This document shows positions 1 through 11,680 of a DNA stretch of 64,000 nucleotides, in pieces. The stretch spans positions 25,780,438 to 25,844,437 of the forward strand of contig CM060847.1 in assembly GCA_030737835.1 (NCBI GenBank), read 5' to 3'. Positions within the stretch are counted from its first letter, which is position 1, and the number at the start of each line of letters is the position of its first letter. Made by a program: the position numbers and the translations under genes. Source of the stretch: Acorus gramineus (Eukaryota; Streptophyta; Magnoliopsida; Acorales; Acoraceae). The notes beneath the pieces were generated by a model, which searched no databases, was not told the DNA's origin, and worked only from the letters and a program-made list of their open reading frames with translations.

Positions 1-3000
1 GACCATCTAATTCCATTATCAAGCCATATGATGAACCATCGATCATCCCTAATCTACGGTTGAGCTTGATTCCATCACTTAAATTTGCTGCATGGAGAGC
101 TGCACCAAGTACAATAGCTTCATCAGCATCAAGATGCTTGTCCAGATCTTTCCTTCCAAGAAATTCCATTAGCTTAGCCTGCAAGAATGGATGGGATGTG
201 ATAATAGGCATTGCTCAACAAAAAGAATATAAAAATAACTTGTACTTCTTGAAATTCTGCAGACACAGCATGAGATTCGTGCTCTTGCAATCTAGGCACT
301 AGGTAAAAGCAGAAAATCATGCTATACAAATAATTATGTCTTAAAAGATGCTGGGAAAAATATTCACTTGCATATGATCACATATGACCAAGTTACATGC
401 TCACATCACCTTACATGAAAACAATTGACATGTATGGTGGCCCTATTTACTATCAAAACAGGATGATGAGGATAATGATGTGTGCGCAAAGGGAATATGC
501 AATAGATTGCAAGGAGTTTCTTATGGTAATAACCACATATAACTGTCAACAGAATGGCTGGTGGGACAGTGGTTTACTCGCCGATAAGCAGTAAAATCAC
601 TAATCACTGGTGCTAAAACCTTAGCTGTTTAGTCTGTTATGACTGATACATCTCATAGAACATCTAATGTATTCAAAATACCTGACCCAAAATATATTAG
701 GAATAAAACACCAATCTTCCTCAAATCCTCCTATGTTCTATGCGCAAAACCACATACAACTGTCATACAATGGCTGATGGGACAGTAGTCTACTTGCCGA
801 TAAGCATTAAAATCACTAATTACTGATGATGCTTCCTTAGCTGTTACAACTGATGCATCTCATAGCAGATCTACTGTATTTAGAATGGTATAGCAGTAAC
901 AAGTCAATTGGTTAATTGCATACAGATTTGTAAAAATGGAAGGACAGAGAATTTTTCTAAATAACCTGGATCTTTGGCACACGAGTAGCACCACCAATCA
1001 ACTCCACTGCATAAATATCATCAGTCTTCAGACCGGAGTTCTGAATCACTTCTTTCAAAGGAACAAGGGATTGTTCCCACAAATCCCCGCAGAGTTCTTC
1101 AAATTTTTCACGTGTTATTGTGCTCCTGGTTGAAAGTGAAGAAACACAACATGAGAAGTAAATAAACCACATATTCCCTCTATCAACTAAGTGAGATAAA
1201 TATCAAGTCACTCTCTGCCAATCCTAAGATGGAAAATCATTCATAGAAAAGATATTCCAATTATTTCTGGCATCCTAATAACAAAACACTGTAAAAAGAG
1301 TTCTCCAGAAAAATGAATTAATAGAGAGCCAAAAAGCGTATCACAGAATGTGTATAAAAGTTGTTGAATTACAAAGATGACAGAAAAAACACATACATGG
1401 AAAAAAATAACCAAATTAAGCATTGAAAAAAAAAAACACACTAAGCATTGAGAAAAATCGCAGAATATATATTCAAAATTATCTGATATTCCATCAGAGG
1501 GTGGTAAAGAGGCAATTAAATTTTCACTCACCTGAAATCACGTTCCTCATAAAGGGATTCCACTGATAACTGAGCAGCAGTGTTCGCACTTAAAATTTCT
1601 TTGGTTCGTTTAACCTGCTTCTTCAGTTTTGCCATTGCCTTCGGGTATTTCCTCACGTCAAATCCATTGCCGACTTGTTTATTGAACTCATCAGCAAAGT
1701 ACTCTACCAAGCACAATTCCATAGTTTGACCACCAAGTCCTGTGGTCCATCTAACATCTTTAACCTGCAAAATTTGGTAATGTGTAAGACTAGGTATCAA
1801 AACAACCATAAATCCATTTACAATATTCAATAATTAAGCCAATTCAAATTTTTATAGCACAAGTTATTTTGATAAAATCTGTTCCAACTCAGTTACTAGC
1901 CAATGCTCTCATGTACCTTTTTTTTTGTCAGAATGACCTCATGAAATTGAACAAAAAACATTCTCATGCATTACACAAATTAAATGGTTAAAGAGGGACC
2001 CCAAACTAAATTTATCTTGTTCTCAATTGTATTTGAAAAATGCAAATTTTGAACATACAATAGCATGAATCAATGAACAAAAAAAAATCAGTGCATTCTC
2101 AATGTTTATAAAAAAAAATCACCAACACTACTAAAAATCACTACCAACACCAAATGCAATGTAACACAAACCCATTAAACAAAACAGAAAACAAAAACAA
2201 ACCCAAAAAGCCATCACCTGGAACTGATTGACAGAAATCGTCTTCCCAAACTAAATTTATCTTGTTCTCAATTGTATTTCTAAAATGCAAATCTCGAACA
2301 TATAATAGCATGAATCAATGAAAAAAAAAAAAAACCAGTGCATTCTCAATGTATATAAAAAAAATCACAAACTGTAGTAAAAATCACTACCAACACCAAA
2401 TGCAATGCAACAGAAACCCATTAAACAAAACAGAAAACAATAACAACCCCAAAATGCCCTCACCTGGAACTGATTGACAGAAACCGTCTTCCCGAACTCC
2501 TTCGTGTTATACGCTGAAAAATAGACCAATGCCGCATAAGTGCTGCTCGCACCCATATCATAGAAGACCACATTCCTCGATCCGTTCGAGAAATCCTTAT
2601 CAATCCCATACTGCAGCGCGGCACCTGCATGTTCATTGATCAAAGCCAACACATTGATCCCCGCGAGCTGCGCCGCCTGCAAAAGCCCTCTCCTTTCCGC
2701 CTGCCCAAACCAGGGCGGCACCGTCACCACCGCATCCTTGACCGGCCCCTTCACATGCGACTCCGCGAGGCTCAACCCGTATCGCAGGACCATGGCGACC
2801 AACTCCTCGACCGTGTAAACCGTCACCCCGTCATCGATCCGGATCGCAGCCGCCCCACGATGGTCCTCCACGACGTCGAAGGGGAGGTACATCGGGCGGA
2901 GGAGATCCCGCACGTGGGAGGCGGGCTTGGCGAGGAAGTCACGCACGTGGGAGTAGACCTTATCGGGGTACCTGGCGACGATGCCGGCGGCCTCCTCGGC

Positions 3001-3243
3001 GACCAGGCGGGACCCGCCGTGGAAGGCGACGAGGGAGGGGGACTTCCGCTTGGACATCTCGTTGATGGCGATGGAGATCGGGGTCTGGCCGGGTCTGAGG
3101 TTCACGACGGCGACCTTGGTCCACTCCGAGCCGAGATCGACGGTCCAGACGGCCGGTTTGGTGGGGACCACCGAAGAGAGGATGATCGCGATGGAGAGGA
3201 TGAGGGGGAGCATTGTGGATCGAATTGGATAGTTTGGATTCAT
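1..3243 (-). CDS. HSP70-17: Heat shock 70 kDa protein 17-like (ER-lumenal Hsp110/GRP170 class), 5' part of gene
   Basis: ATP-dependent ER chaperone and nucleotide-exchange type Hsp70; the gene runs off the left edge. Exons on the minus strand: 2464-3243 (260 codons, ends in phase 0), 1532-1764, 966-1125, and 1-178 (partial), all with GT-AG borders and consistent phases. Residues 11-31 form a hydrophobic signal peptide, followed by the first phosphate motif (VDLGSEWTKVAVV, about 35-47). The ATPase domain continues with AVVTVPPWFGQAERRG, NEHAGAALQYGI and the second phosphate motif VFYDMGASSTYAALV. Exon 3 carries the adenosine motif VELIGGATRVPKIQ. These variants, together with the signal peptide, fit HYOU1/HSP70-17 rather than BiP or cytosolic Hsp70. 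The start is the Met at 3243; Met11 (MLPLIL) is an alternative. Exon 1 is GC-rich with G/C third positions, unlike later exons. The family is about 850-900 residues, so roughly half is visible. Confidence 0.93.
2001..2491 (-). repeat. Direct tandem duplication (~246 bp) over the exon 1/intron 1 border of HSP70-17
   Basis: Positions 2001-2245 and 2246-2491 align along their length with scattered mismatches; the offset is about 246 bp. The right copy contains the last ~28 bp of coding exon 1 plus the working donor (CAC at 2461-2463 on the plus strand). The left copy carries the same exon tail and a second donor at 2215-2217, now inside the intron. Use of the distal donor would insert extra sequence into the ATPase domain; the duplicated stretch reads into stops in the known frame. 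Confidence 0.85.
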
Positions 3244-3377
3244 TGATTTAGGGTTTCAGCCATCAAAGGGAGATCTTTTGAGGTCAATTGGGGTTAGAGA
3301 GAGAGAAAGAGAGAGCGAGCGCGCCGTGTTTGTGGTGTTGGCAGTGAAGGGGAGGAGAAAAGAAGGAGTTATTTTAA

Positions 3378-3995
3378 GGGTAATTAGCACTTTTAACCCC
3401 CGAAAATTAAAAATTTGCAAAAATAGCCCCGCCACCCGAATATTTGCAAAAACTAGCCCCGCTGGTATTTTACACTGGAGACGGATTATATATAATCCGT
3501 AAATCCGTAAGTGGCCATTTACAATGGAGACGGATTATATATAATCCGTCTCCAGTGTAAATGGTATGGATTTACACTGGAGACGGGTTATATATAACCC
3601 GTCTCCAGTTGTTTTTTTTAGGATTGCCTTAGTTTTTTTTTAGGATTGCAACACTGGAGACGGATTATATATAACCCGTCCCCAGTGTAAAACCCGTAAG
3701 TGGCCATTTACAATGGAGACGGATTATATATAATCCGTCTCCAGTGTAAATGGTATGGATTTACACTGGAGACGGGTTATATATAACCCGTCTCCAGTTG
3801 TTTTTTTTAGGATTGCCTTAGTTTTTTTTTTAGAATTGCAAAGTTTTTTTTTTAGAATTGCAACACTGGAGACGGATTATATATAATCCGTCTCCAGTGT
3901 AAAATGCCATCGGGGCTAGTTTTTGCAAATATTCGGGTGGGGGGGGCTATTTTTGTAAATATTTATTTTTCCGGGGCTAAAAATGCTAATTTCCC
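3378..3995. mobile_element. Mutator-type foldback MITE with palindromic core, 9-bp TSD
   Basis: A 618 bp element starting GGGTAATTAGCACTTTTAACC and ending as the reverse complement of GGGAAATTAGCATTTTTAGC, with terminal inverted repeats of about 90 bp. It is flanked by a perfect 9 bp duplication TTATTTTAA (3369-3377 and 3996-4004), the hallmark of MULEs. The core holds about seven copies of a ~36 bp near-perfect palindrome centred on ATTATATATAAT and flanked by GGAGACGG/CCGTCTCC. Part of the core is itself duplicated with a period near 189 bp (3509 and 3697). No coding capacity. It lies about 135 bp upstream of the HSP70-17 start codon. Confidence 0.9.
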
Positions 3996-4004
3996 TTATT
4001 TTAA

Positions 4005-4075
4005 AGAGGTTGACGTGATGACACGAGAATGAACCAATGGGAGGTGGACAGGTGGATGTAAATACACGTGGCGCA
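4005..4075 (-). promoter_or_regulatory. Probable distal promoter of HSP70-17 with bZIP (ACGT-core) sites
   Basis: Immediately beyond the MITE the sequence returns to single-copy-like, moderately GC DNA with TGACGTGA at 4011-4018 (matches the UPRE core TGACGTGR bound by unfolded-protein-response bZIP factors), CCAAT at 4034-4038 and a G-box CACGTG at 4065-4070 (CACGTGG). A canonical ERSE with 9-base spacing is not present. These sites were presumably next to the transcription start before the 618 bp MITE inserted. Function is inferred from motifs and from the ER-chaperone identity of the gene. Confidence 0.5.
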
Positions 4076-4379
4076 GTCTGGTGGGCTTGAATGCGTTGGT
4101 GTCTGGAGAGTCGTGGATGGTTCCGGAGTCCCGAGGATCCGGGAAGTCGCGTTATGGACGATTGAGATGGCTCGTTTTGAATTACTAATGGGCCCCTTAC
4201 GCATCCATATCTAGATAGCGGTGATGATAACCAACCCCAAATTATAGATTCACACGTCCCATGACGTATTATTACTTTATTGGTTGATTTGTTGATTTTT
4301 AAAAAAGAATAAAATGATAAAATACGTATATATTTTTCATTAAAAATATATTCCATTAACCCAAATCTCCATTTTTTCT

Positions 4380-5340
4380 CTATTCAATTATTAATATTTG
4401 ACATGAATTTCGATTACAATAAAATTTACCTACCTATTTTAAATTTTGAAATCAGCAATTGAATTTTCTATTTCAGTTACACCAAAACTTACCTAAATTA
4501 CACAAAAACTTACGTAAATTGTTTTTCATCAAAATCCTTCAAGCACTGTTACATTTACATAAATATAATATAACAGTTAAATTTACATAAATGTTTTATA
4601 TTCCATGCAATGTTTAAACAATTTAAAAACACATCATCTCTTCAATAATCAGTTATATTTTATGGAAAATGTCAAACATTTTTTTTATTGTGAGTTACAT
4701 TTAACAAATATTACATAAATTGTTTGTTACATTTTTATAAAAATTGTTATATTTAAATATAACATAACAGTTACATTTACTTAAATGTTTTACATTCCAT
4801 GCAATTTAACAATAGTTGACTTTTACATTTATGAATGTAACAAATATAAATTAATACATGCAGCGGTTGACTGTTACATTTACGAATGTCACAAAAATAA
4901 CATAGATTTAAAAAATGACTATTTACATTGTCAGCCATGTAGCAGTGGTATCAAACAAACTATCCATATATAAAATGTAACAGTATCGAATGTTACATTT
5001 AGATATTAAGAAAAAAATAAATCAAACTGTGGAAAATGACATTCGATACATGAAAAAATTTCATGTTTAAACATTTAAAACAAAAAACAAAACATAATTA
5101 GATTACGAATCCAATACTGTCAAACCTGGTCCAAGAGACATTGAGGTGAGATCCAAATCGGAAAAGAAAAAACGATTTCGTACCTTCCAAAACTTCAAAA
5201 ATAGAATTTTCGATCTGCTCCCACGTGTTCTTCATAAACAAAATCAATTCCGAAATTCAAACATTGATTAATATTGCTGCACAATTTTCAGAGTCGATTA
5301 ATGGTGAAGAAATACATGATTTTCAGAATTAAATGATACT
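4380..5340. other. AT-rich intergenic DNA with a diverged internal repeat
   Basis: No gene recognised. A block around 4550-4620 (ACATTTACATAAA, CCATGCAATGTTTAAAC) recurs in diverged form near 4755-4815, suggesting an old local duplication or a degraded AT-rich MITE. Confidence 0.4.
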
Positions 5341-5389
5341 CCACAATCATAGAGATACATATTGAGGTAGTTATCAAGAAAATGGTAAT

Positions 5390-5460
5390 AAGTAATGTCC
5401 TATTACCATCTCATAGGGCATGTGATGGGGCATATGAATTGGGGCCTAAAAAACATTATT
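5390..5460 (+). pseudogene. Short remnant of a MULE-borne GRF zinc-finger gene
   Basis: About 60 bp here (core ATGGGGCATATGAATTGGGG, then CCTAAAAAACATTATT) closely matches 16770-16820, the first exon of the GRF-type zinc-finger gene in the outer MULE. No open frame of useful length survives. It lies about 0.8 kb outside the outer MULE, so it is a separate old fragment or a sign that a related element once extended here. Confidence 0.5.
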
Positions 5461-5469
5461 GAAAAGATA

Positions 5470-6218
5470 AACTCAGCATCCATTGTAGTCCATACTATTT
5501 TTATTTTTTTTAAAACTCATATTCTTTCATAATGTATTTTAAAAGATACAATAATATTTTTATTTTTTTTTGTTAAAAAAAAATGGAAAAAAATCATGTC
5601 ATGCATTATGATAGAAGATATGCATTATGATAACGCAGTATAATAGGCCTATGATATACTGTGATATCATAGTGTATCGGGCTGCAAAGGATGTGTGTAT
5701 CAGCTCTCTTAAGATTGAAGAATGTTGTTACACTCAGTTTTTTCTCAGTCCAAAATATAGTCTTATATATCTCATTCAAATCCAGTGAAGCATATACCTC
5801 GTTAAACATTGTATATACACTCACTAAAAATGGGTTCATTCAATTCGAAATTAAGAGATAAATACTTTTTATTAAAACATATATTTCATTAGATGATATT
5901 TACTATTTTTAAAAAAATAAAAACAGCTTGGTCTGAGTTTTGGTTGGTAAAACAAATTGAGTTTAACATTTTCTATTTTGTAATGGCATGTTTAGTTGAC
6001 AGGTAGGATTAGAATTCCGTGAATCATGGAAGTTCAAATCCAGTTAGATTTAAAAAAAAACTCATGTCAACTTGTTTGATAAGAAACGTGATTCAGAAAA
6101 CAGAATTAAGATTCTCAATCTCAATCATGTGCTTGTTAATGGATGAATTACAATATATATGTCTAAAATACTCAATATGTGTGGGTGTGTAGGTGTGTGT
6201 GTGTGTGTGTGTGTGTAT
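5470..6218. other. AT-rich intergenic DNA ending in a GT microsatellite
   Basis: No gene or clear element seen. The stretch ends in a (GT)n run (about 6179-6216) that directly abuts the start of the outer MULE terminal repeat and may hide its target-site duplication. Confidence 0.5.
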
Positions 6219-6788
6219 GGGCAATTGATATCGTGTTTAACGTGAGATCCCATTTTTGTGTGCATGAATAAGACTCGACCGTTCGATCGAGAGTCCATGG
6301 ATTAGACAGTCACTTAAAAAGTAAAAAATAAAAATTGACATTCCCATTTTACCACCCCCCCCCCCTCAAATATCCCCTTCGGAGCCCCACTTCAACCCCT
6401 CAATCGACCCCTCTCTCTCTTCTATCTGATCTTTTTTCCTTTTCACCACATCCACCGCAAATCATCCACGCCGGCAACTCCCTTCTTCACATCAGCAACT
6501 CTATTCGGCACCCCATCCCCCGGCATCGTCCCCGTCTCGGCACCGTCCGTCCACGTCCCGGCCTCATCCTCGTCCTGACATTGTAAGGATTTCTTTTGTC
6601 TTCTCTTTTCATGTTCTGAGTTTTTAGGGGTTTTTATTTCATTTGTGATTTTATTCAATTATCTAGGGCCTTCATTTAGTTTTTGTGATTTTTTTAGGGT
6701 TTGTAAATATGTAAGTGTTAAATGTTTTCAATTTTTTTTTCTTTTTCATGAAAATGGTGTTTATATATGCAAATCATCTCTTATTTTA
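6219..6788 (+). repeat. Left terminal inverted repeat of the outer MULE (main part)
   Basis: Pairs with 17900-18469 reversed. The same order of motifs is read from both ends, from GATATCGTG through TCCCATTTTTGTGTGC to a shared TTTATATATGCA near 6762. The remaining ~80 bp of this arm lies at 12838-12920, on the other side of the nested MULE. Confidence 0.85.
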
Positions 6789-6920
6789 GGGAAATATTCA
6801 AATAACCCCCTATAAACATAAGAAAATCCATATAGCCCATTGCATTTCTGCAAAATCCAAATAACCCCCTGCAAACACATGCAAAATCCAAAACAGTCCT
6901 TCTGTCAGTTTCTTTAACTA
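6789..6920 (+). repeat. Left TIR of the nested MULE
   Basis: Matches 12690-12828 reversed: repeated ATAACCCCC units separated by TGCAAAATCC, then a short unmatched stretch. The right copy has an expanded poly-G tract (12790-12810). Confidence 0.85.
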
Positions 6921-7450
6921 AAGGTGAACCAGACTTAAACCCAATTTGAAAAGTTACCATTATACCCTCTCCACTTTTATCACATGAGAATCCCTAAATC
7001 ACCACCTCCATTCATCCTCTCCTCACTCGACGCCTCTTCTCATCCTCATCATCGTCGCTGCCGCCGCCCCTCTTTGGATCTCCTCCTCTAGTCGGCGCCT
7101 CTCTCCTCACCGTATTCTTTTCATCGCTGGCCCCCTCTTCTTCTCCTCACGATATTCTCATCGTTGCTGGCCCCCATTGCTTCTCCTCACCGTATTCTCG
7201 TCACAACGAAGCTCTCCGTCATTATCTCAGGTAAAAGAATCATATTTTTAGTATATCTGAATGTATGTGTTTTTAGGTATATCTAAATATCTGTAATGCA
7301 TACATCTCCTTCTTTTAGTTTGCATATGTGAAACTATGTTTTTGGGAATTAATATTGCTCCAATACATATATCTAGTACCTTTTTTTGGATAATAATCTG
7401 TGGGTTCTGAATGTTATTTGGGTTGTGTAATATGTGTATGATACCAATAG

Positions 7451-10400
7451 ATGAATGAAGACACCTTGTACAAGGTGACTTTTATCCATGATGGATATTG
7501 GAAACAAGTAAAATCAGCTCATGGTCAAAGATATGTTGAGGGGAGGCAATTTACAGAGGTATTAGACTCAGATAAAATTGCATTGATTGATTTATGGGAG
7601 GATATTGGGCCGTGGTCTAAGTTGAGCAACCCCCAATGTGTCTCTTTCAAGTACATGGTGCCTAACAGTATGCCAAGATAGTATGTAGAAATAAGTGATG
7701 ATGCCAAGCTATTGCAAATCTTCAGGGATAACAAAATCAGCAAAAGGTTCACTCTGTATGTAGTGTAAAAGGAGGATGTTGCACCAAGCTTTTCTCCCCC
7801 GCCCATTTCTCAGTTAGCATCTGAAAGGTTTGATCAGTTAGCATTTGAAAGGTGTGATAATGATGTCTTATAGCAGATAACAGATGATGTTGATGACCTT
7901 GAGGTGCAAGAGGGATTGTATGGACAACCAGAAGATATGGAATTCAATGACACTGATACAGAGGAAGGATCTGATGCAGAGGAAGGTTCAGAGGCTGAGA
8001 CAGAAGAGGAATCTGAAGAAGAAAATGAAATGGAGGATGTTCAAGAAGAAGATCTTCAGCTCAAGGAGGCTGTTGTACAGCCTGTTGGTGATTCATGCAG
8101 TGAGAATGAGGTGTTAACTGACAAGTTTGAAGGTAAATTTGTCGAGATCGATAATGAAAGGCCTAAAATTGTTATGGGGTCAAGATTTCCTAGTGTTCAT
8201 AATTTCAGATATGCATTAAAGCAATACTCTGTAACAAATGAGTTTGTGGTGAAGTACATAAAGAATGAGAGAACCCGTGTAACAGCTAAGTGCAGGGTGG
8301 GAAAATGTAATTGGCGTATCCACGCTTCAATGTTGCAAGATGAGATAACATTCGAGGTGAAAACCTTGAATGAGGTTCAAACATGCACAAGTGTAAATAA
8401 GGTGGGCAATGAGATGGCCACATCTAGGTGGCTTGTCACCAAGATGGTCCAAATCCTCCATAAGACACTAGAATTGGGTGCATCAAAGCTGAGAACCGAG
8501 ATTCAGAATAAATACAACCCAATATTGCCCTATTCTAGAGTTCAGAAAGTAAGAGGGAAGCAATAGAGTTGATCCATGGGAAGCTTGCTGAGTCCTACAA
8601 ACTTATTCCTGAGTTATGAGAGGAGATTTTGAAAGCTAATCATGGCAGTGTTGTTGAATATGAATTGGATGTAGACCACTCATTTATGCGATTCTTCATT
8701 TGTCTTGGTGCATGTAAGATGGGTTTCTTACAAGGGTGTAGACCCTTCATTAGTCTAGATGGTTGTCATCTAAAGGGGACTTATAAGGGAATCATGCTCA
8801 GTGCAACTTCTATAGATACCGAGAATTGTTTATTTCCAATTGCATTCGCTGTAGTTGAATTAGAGAGTGGAGAGACTTGGAAATGGTTTCTAGAAATGTT
8901 GCATGAGTCAACAGGCACTGTGGAGGGGCATTCATGTCAAACAAGGACAAAGGGCTTTTATCAAATTTTCATGGGGTGGAGCACAGAACTTGTGTGAGGC
9001 ATCCTTACAGCAATTTTCAGAAGTACCCCGATGAGTTCTTCAAAAGGCTCGTGTGGAATTGCGCGAGTTCATATAATGTTGCAGGTTTTGAGTGGAATTT
9101 GAGAGAGATCAGGATGGCATCCTCTTCTGCAACATCATACCTTGATGTTGAATCCGATCAGGCATGGAGTAGATCACAGTTCAACATTGGAGCGAAATGC
9201 AACTATGTGACAAACAACAATCTGAGTCTTTTAATGCATGGATTAACAAGGCAAGGGGGTTGCCAATAATAGAGATGCTTGACATAATTCGATGCAAAAT
9301 CATGGAGAGAATGCACCATCGACGTAGTTTGGGGACAAGGTGGAAGGGAAAATTAGTCCCCAAAGCATTCAAATATGTCCAAGGTCTTGTGAAGGACATT
9401 GGGGAGTATATAGTGAGGAGGAGTGATGATCAAACAGCTCAGGTTGTTGGGCCAGTGGATACTTGTGTGGTTAAATTGAATGAAAGGACCTGCATGTGTA
9501 GTGTTTGGCAAGTATTGGGTTTACCATGCGTACATGCTACAACACTCATCACACGAATTAGGGAATTGGATATATGTGACTTTGTTCATGAGTATTATAG
9601 CTTGGAGAGATTCAGATTGTCCTATGCTATACCAGTTGGAGCCATACCTAGCCGAGATCAATGGGAGAAGGTTGAACTCCCATTTTCAGTTGGTACACCA
9701 AAAACAATTAGGCCAAGAGGAAGGGCGAGGAAAAATAGAATTCGTGATCCCAACGAAAAAAAGAAGCATAGGCACATGTGCACACGGTGTAAGGAGTTTG
9801 GTCATCATAGATCGTCATGTAAAAATCCTGTTGGACAAGGACAGAGAGGTTAAGTTGGTGGGAGAAGACGTGGGAGAGGCATGTGTGTGAGTGATAGCAG
9901 CGCTTGTTTTTTTTCATGTTTATCACTTGAATGGCTAAACACTTGCAATATACATTATAATGATTCATTTTTTATTATTTTTTTGTTGTTAAGGTCCACC
10001 CGATTCATACATAGAGAGGAAGGCCAAGCAAGTGGAGTAGGTAGCAGCACTCAATTTGTTAGTGTTGGTGTCTAAGGAAACAACGTGAGAGGTACACAAG
10101 AAATCATGAGAGGTACCTAGAATATGTGGATTGGAATGGATGTTGAAGCTAGTGGGGGAGCAAATCAAGGGCATGCAAACATTGGTGCTTTAAGAGCACA
10201 ATCTGACATGGGAGATTCCAATATCCACATTCAATCTGTCACAACACAAACCAAAATGGGAGATGTTAGGTAAAAGCTTAATTATCTTTTTCTTTTTAGG
10301 GAAGTTAAGTAAAATTTATCAAACAGTAATAAATTTTAGTCAATGTTAGTATTTTTTTTAGTGTAAATATTGGAAAAATCACCACAAATGCCACTTCACA

Positions 10401-10646
10401 TCATGTGGGTGAGGGCAGGTATGATAAGATTACTTAATTTTGTCATTTCATATAAGAAATTGATTAAAACAAAGATTTTATGCACTTGATTTTTTGTGAT
10501 GCCTAGCACTAAGAGAGGAAGATCACTAGGAGTTAAACCATCAGGGAGACGTATATTCAAACCTCCGAGGGAAAGAGTAAAATGTCAAGCACGAAGAGGT
10601 GGTGGTGCTATGCAAATATTAGGCTCTCAATCTAGTAATATTTGAT
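7451..10646 (+). pseudogene. MULE (mudrA-like) transposase, broken
   Basis: Order of parts: N-terminal PB1/MuDR-like region (7451-7850), an acidic Glu/Asp-rich stretch (7960-8050), a plant MuDR domain (8130-8560), the MULE DDE core (8640-9240), a SWIM zinc finger with C-x-C and C-x-H (CMCSVWQVLGLPCVHA near 9490-9540), a basic RGRARKNR patch, and a CCHC zinc knuckle (CTRCKEFGHHRSSC, 9780-9820). A last exon (about 10500-10646) encodes a basic RGRSLGVKPSGRR tail. In-frame stops at 7679-7681, near 7766 and near 8618, plus a frameshift near 8930, break it. The first Asp (SLDGCHLKG) is kept. The second, normally in an SDRxKGL context, reads Asn (SNKDKGL near 8936), so even an unbroken protein would probably be inactive. 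Confidence 0.9.
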
Positions 10647-11059
10647 GAGCAAGAGTATGTGTGGATTCATAGAGAATCCTAATCACCTTTTTTTTGGTCT
10701 GGGTGTCATTAATTTGAATCTTAATTATTTCTTATGCAGGTGGATCCATATTCCAACAGTACTATGTGGTTGTATGGTTGTAGGTTTGTTTTAGTTTATG
10801 TTCTACACTTTGATAAAAAAAAATTTCTAGGTTTTAGAACTTTAACCCAATTTCAATTCCTTAATCTGATAGAGAACTTTTTTATGCAGTTCCAAATCCA
10901 GCAATGGTGCTAATTTCTATATGCAATTCCAGATCCACATCTTCAATTCAAGTTTTTAGTTAGTTTGCGATTTCTGGTGTTTGTAATGTATGCTGTGTCC
11001 ATTTTGGGACATTAAGTAAGTATTTTTTGTCAAACAAGGTTATCAGACATTAAGTATGC

Positions 11060-11225
11060 AGTGTCCAACCTCATGTATGAAGTTGTTATCTATGTGGTCT
11101 ATAAGATTATCTGTATGCAGGTTTGAACATCTATGTATGAATCCATATGTATGAAGTTGTTATTTATATGGTCTGCAAGATTATTTGTATGCAGGTTTGA
11201 ACATCTATGTATGAATCCATAATTT
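11060..11225. repeat. Tandem duplication of ~85 bp inside the nested MULE
   Basis: GTATGAAGTTGTTATNTATN through TTTGAACATCTATGTATGAA occurs twice in a row with few mismatches. Non-coding. Confidence 0.75.
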
Positions 11226-11680
11226 TTTTAGCAGATCTATGTATCAATATATCAATGCAGACCAGCATGATGTATGCACTTTAACCCATTGTAATGAGCC
11301 AAGCATTTCCAGAATTGTTATTTGTATGCTGGTCCAGTTTTCTGATATAGAATTCAGGTCCAGTGTGCATGCTTAGTTTCTAGTATTTGTATGCAATGTA
11401 CCTTGCTCATATATTTTTCATTATGCTGTATCAAGAATTCCAATTTACAGTTTCATATCAAGCATTCCAATTTCAGTTTCACCATGGTGCCAAAGATCAA
11501 GAATACTATTATATATCAAGCATTCCAGTTTTAGTTACTTACTTCCAATTTCATATCTGGATTCAAATAATTGTTAAGAGGGAGTAGACCACAAAAGATA
11601 TTTAGACATGAATGTTAAACCTTAATAGACATGGTACATTGAATAATGATAAACCTTAATAAACCTTAACATGGTATAAA

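Noticed and set aside
2629..3246. 205-codon open frame antisense to HSP70-17 exon 1
   Set aside because: Shadow of a GC-rich coding exon; low-complexity Gly/Asp-rich translation with no domain.
3470..3905. Regular palindromic units resembling a CRISPR array
   Set aside because: Units are inside a MULE MITE in a plant nuclear gene promoter; spacers are themselves duplicated and no cas genes exist.
6219..6658. Open frames in the outer MULE TIR (6335-6586, 6443-6658)
   Set aside because: Terminal-repeat sequence, C-rich low complexity; not conserved as a frame in the other TIR.
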